Shown in pieces: positions 5,955-6,824 of a DNA stretch of 6,824 nucleotides. Source of the stretch: Dehalococcoidia bacterium (lineage in GTDB: Bacteria; Chloroflexota; Dehalococcoidia; Dehalococcoidales; Fen-1064); contig PMCB01000025.1 in NCBI GenBank assembly GCA_003153955.1, positions 9,325-16,148 on the forward strand. The letters are read 5' to 3'. Positions within the stretch are counted from its first letter, which is position 1. Every line of letters starts with the position of its first letter. The position numbers and the translations under genes are program-made. Below the pieces are notes generated by a model, which was given only the letters and a program-made list of their open reading frames with translations, did not search any database and was not told where the DNA came from.

Positions 5955-6824
5955 TTAACAGCGTCCGCCCTCTTTAAACGCCCGTCGCCGGAGGATCAAT
6001 ATCAGTAATAACACTGCGGCAATAACGAGAATTGCCCCGCCGAAGATTTCGCTGATCAGCACTAATCTGACTGACGCAACAGGCGGAACCGTAATCCGCT
6101 GTTCGGGCGATGTTGTGTATAATGCCCCGCTTGCCGCCATCTCAATCCGGAAAGTGTAATTGCCGCTCTGCCATCCTTGCGCCGGAATATAGTTCATATT
6201 GCCGCCGTAATCGCCCGAGGGTAATTGCGCCAGTGACTGTAGCGGCACATCCTCCAGCGGGGCGTTGTCCAGACTGACCTTCAGTACCAGTTCCACCTGA
6301 GATAATGGCAGACCGGTGTTTCTTACCAGATAATCCACCGCTGCCGAAGTAAGATTATGTGTCGCGGAATCGTACTGCGGGGTGACGCTGAAATTAACAA
6401 AAGAGATGGCCGGCCAGGTTGTTGTAGTGGTTGTCGCGGTGGTTGTTATTCCTGCCGGCGCATATAATACCGCGAATTTGGTAAAATGGGAGGTCGTGCA
6501 GCTGATCGTGTGGTGCATAGTATCTATAACGATGTTTTGCAGCGGCACCCAGGTGCTTGTGGCTGTGTCATAAAAAACGATAATCAGGTCGCCCTCTCCG
6601 GCTCCGGCCGGTAGGGTTGCCGGGTCGTACTGCATATTGACGGGCACTGGAGGATTGAAAGTAGCACCGGTCGGCCCCAGTTCCAATGCGGCCACCAGCA
6701 TGTCAGCAGTTGGAGGGGGAGGCGGCGGTACTGACGGCGGACCGCAGGTAATCGCCTCCAGCGGAATTCCGTTCTTGTCCAAAGCCTGTGTCCCTTTCGG
6801 AATAGTTACACTGTCTTTGTTATC
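5955..6824 (-). CDS. C-terminal part of a tail-anchored surface protein with a GPS-like HFT motif (5' end outside window)
   Basis: The frame stays open to the right edge (first visible residues DNKDSVTIPKG), so the 289 residues seen are only the C-terminal part. The TTG at 6782 is an internal leucine, not a start. Numbering from the edge, there is a Pro-rich stretch (29-38, six prolines in a row), then a beta-rich ZU5/Ig-like domain (about 39-120) ending in C109-T-T-S-H-F-T-K-F-A-V-L120. A Thr-rich linker (127-136) follows, then a second Ig-like region (about 140-246), one transmembrane helix (260-278), and the short basic tail RRRAFKEGGRC. The layout suggests an exported protein anchored by its C-terminus with domains outside the cell; the signal peptide would lie outside the window. 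Similar domains are common in surface proteins of Chloroflexota and archaea. The binding partner is unknown. Confidence 0.8.
   Translation of the reverse strand, partial: DNKDSVTIPKGTQALDKNGIPLEAITCGPPSVPPPPPPTADMLVAALELGPTGATFNPPVPVNMQYDPATLPAGAGEGDLIIVFYDTATSTWVPLQNIVIDTMHHTISCTTSHFTKFAVLYAPAGITTTATTTTTTWPAISFVNFSVTPQYDSATHNLTSAAVDYLVRNTGLPLSQVELVLKVSLDNAPLEDVPLQSLAQLPSGDYGGNMNYIPAQGWQSGNYTFRIEMAASGALYTTSPEQRITVPPVASVRLVLISEIFGGAILVIAAVLLLILILRRRAFKEGGRC

Noticed and set aside
6417..6449. Thr-codon run as a slippage-prone simple repeat
   Set aside because: The codons vary throughout (ACC, ACA, ACT, GCG mix), so there is no uniform repeat unit to drive phase variation.

Overview
The window looks like a piece of a bacterial chromosome carrying housekeeping genes, probably from Chloroflexota and most likely a Dehalococcoidia-type lineage. 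That placement is inference. It rests on the style of the tail-anchored surface protein at the right edge, an Ig/ZU5-like domain ending in HFTKFAVL followed by a Thr-rich linker. It also rests on moderate base composition, strong GGAGG ribosome sites and extragenic repeats of the TTGTCATT...AATCCAG type. No phage, IS transposase, CRISPR array, rRNA or tRNA is visible.

Layout. Bases 1-1150 hold a single branched-chain aminotransferase gene (ilvE, +) behind an extended -10 promoter. Bases 1151-1387 are non-coding and carry two hairpin repeats in opposite orientation. A LOG-family nucleotide phosphoribohydrolase (1388-2089, +) converges on a beta-CASP metallo-beta-lactamase ribonuclease (2086-3492, -). 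Their stop codons overlap, and a terminator-like hairpin sits inside the end of the LOG gene. The ribonuclease is divergent from plsY (3673-4305, +), with back-to-back promoter elements in between. Bases 4306-4553 hold a strong minus-strand terminator and a third copy of the hairpin repeat. Then come three minus-strand genes: an SDR dehydrogenase resembling the (3R)-hydroxyacyl-CoA dehydrogenase domain of peroxisomal multifunctional enzyme 2 (4554-5465), a 90-residue two-helix membrane protein (5658-5930), and a surface protein that runs off the right edge (5955-6824).

The genes are mostly independent transcription units: amino acid metabolism, nucleotide salvage or signalling, RNA processing, phospholipid synthesis and fatty-acyl or related oxidation. 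The one clear operon is the surface protein plus the two-helix protein, 24 bp apart, which may act together at the membrane.

The most interesting points are a GPS-like C-x3-H-F-T-x-F-A-V-L motif in the surface protein that could mark self-cleavage, a family of hairpin repeats sharing ends but not cores, and a terminator encoded within a neighbouring gene.
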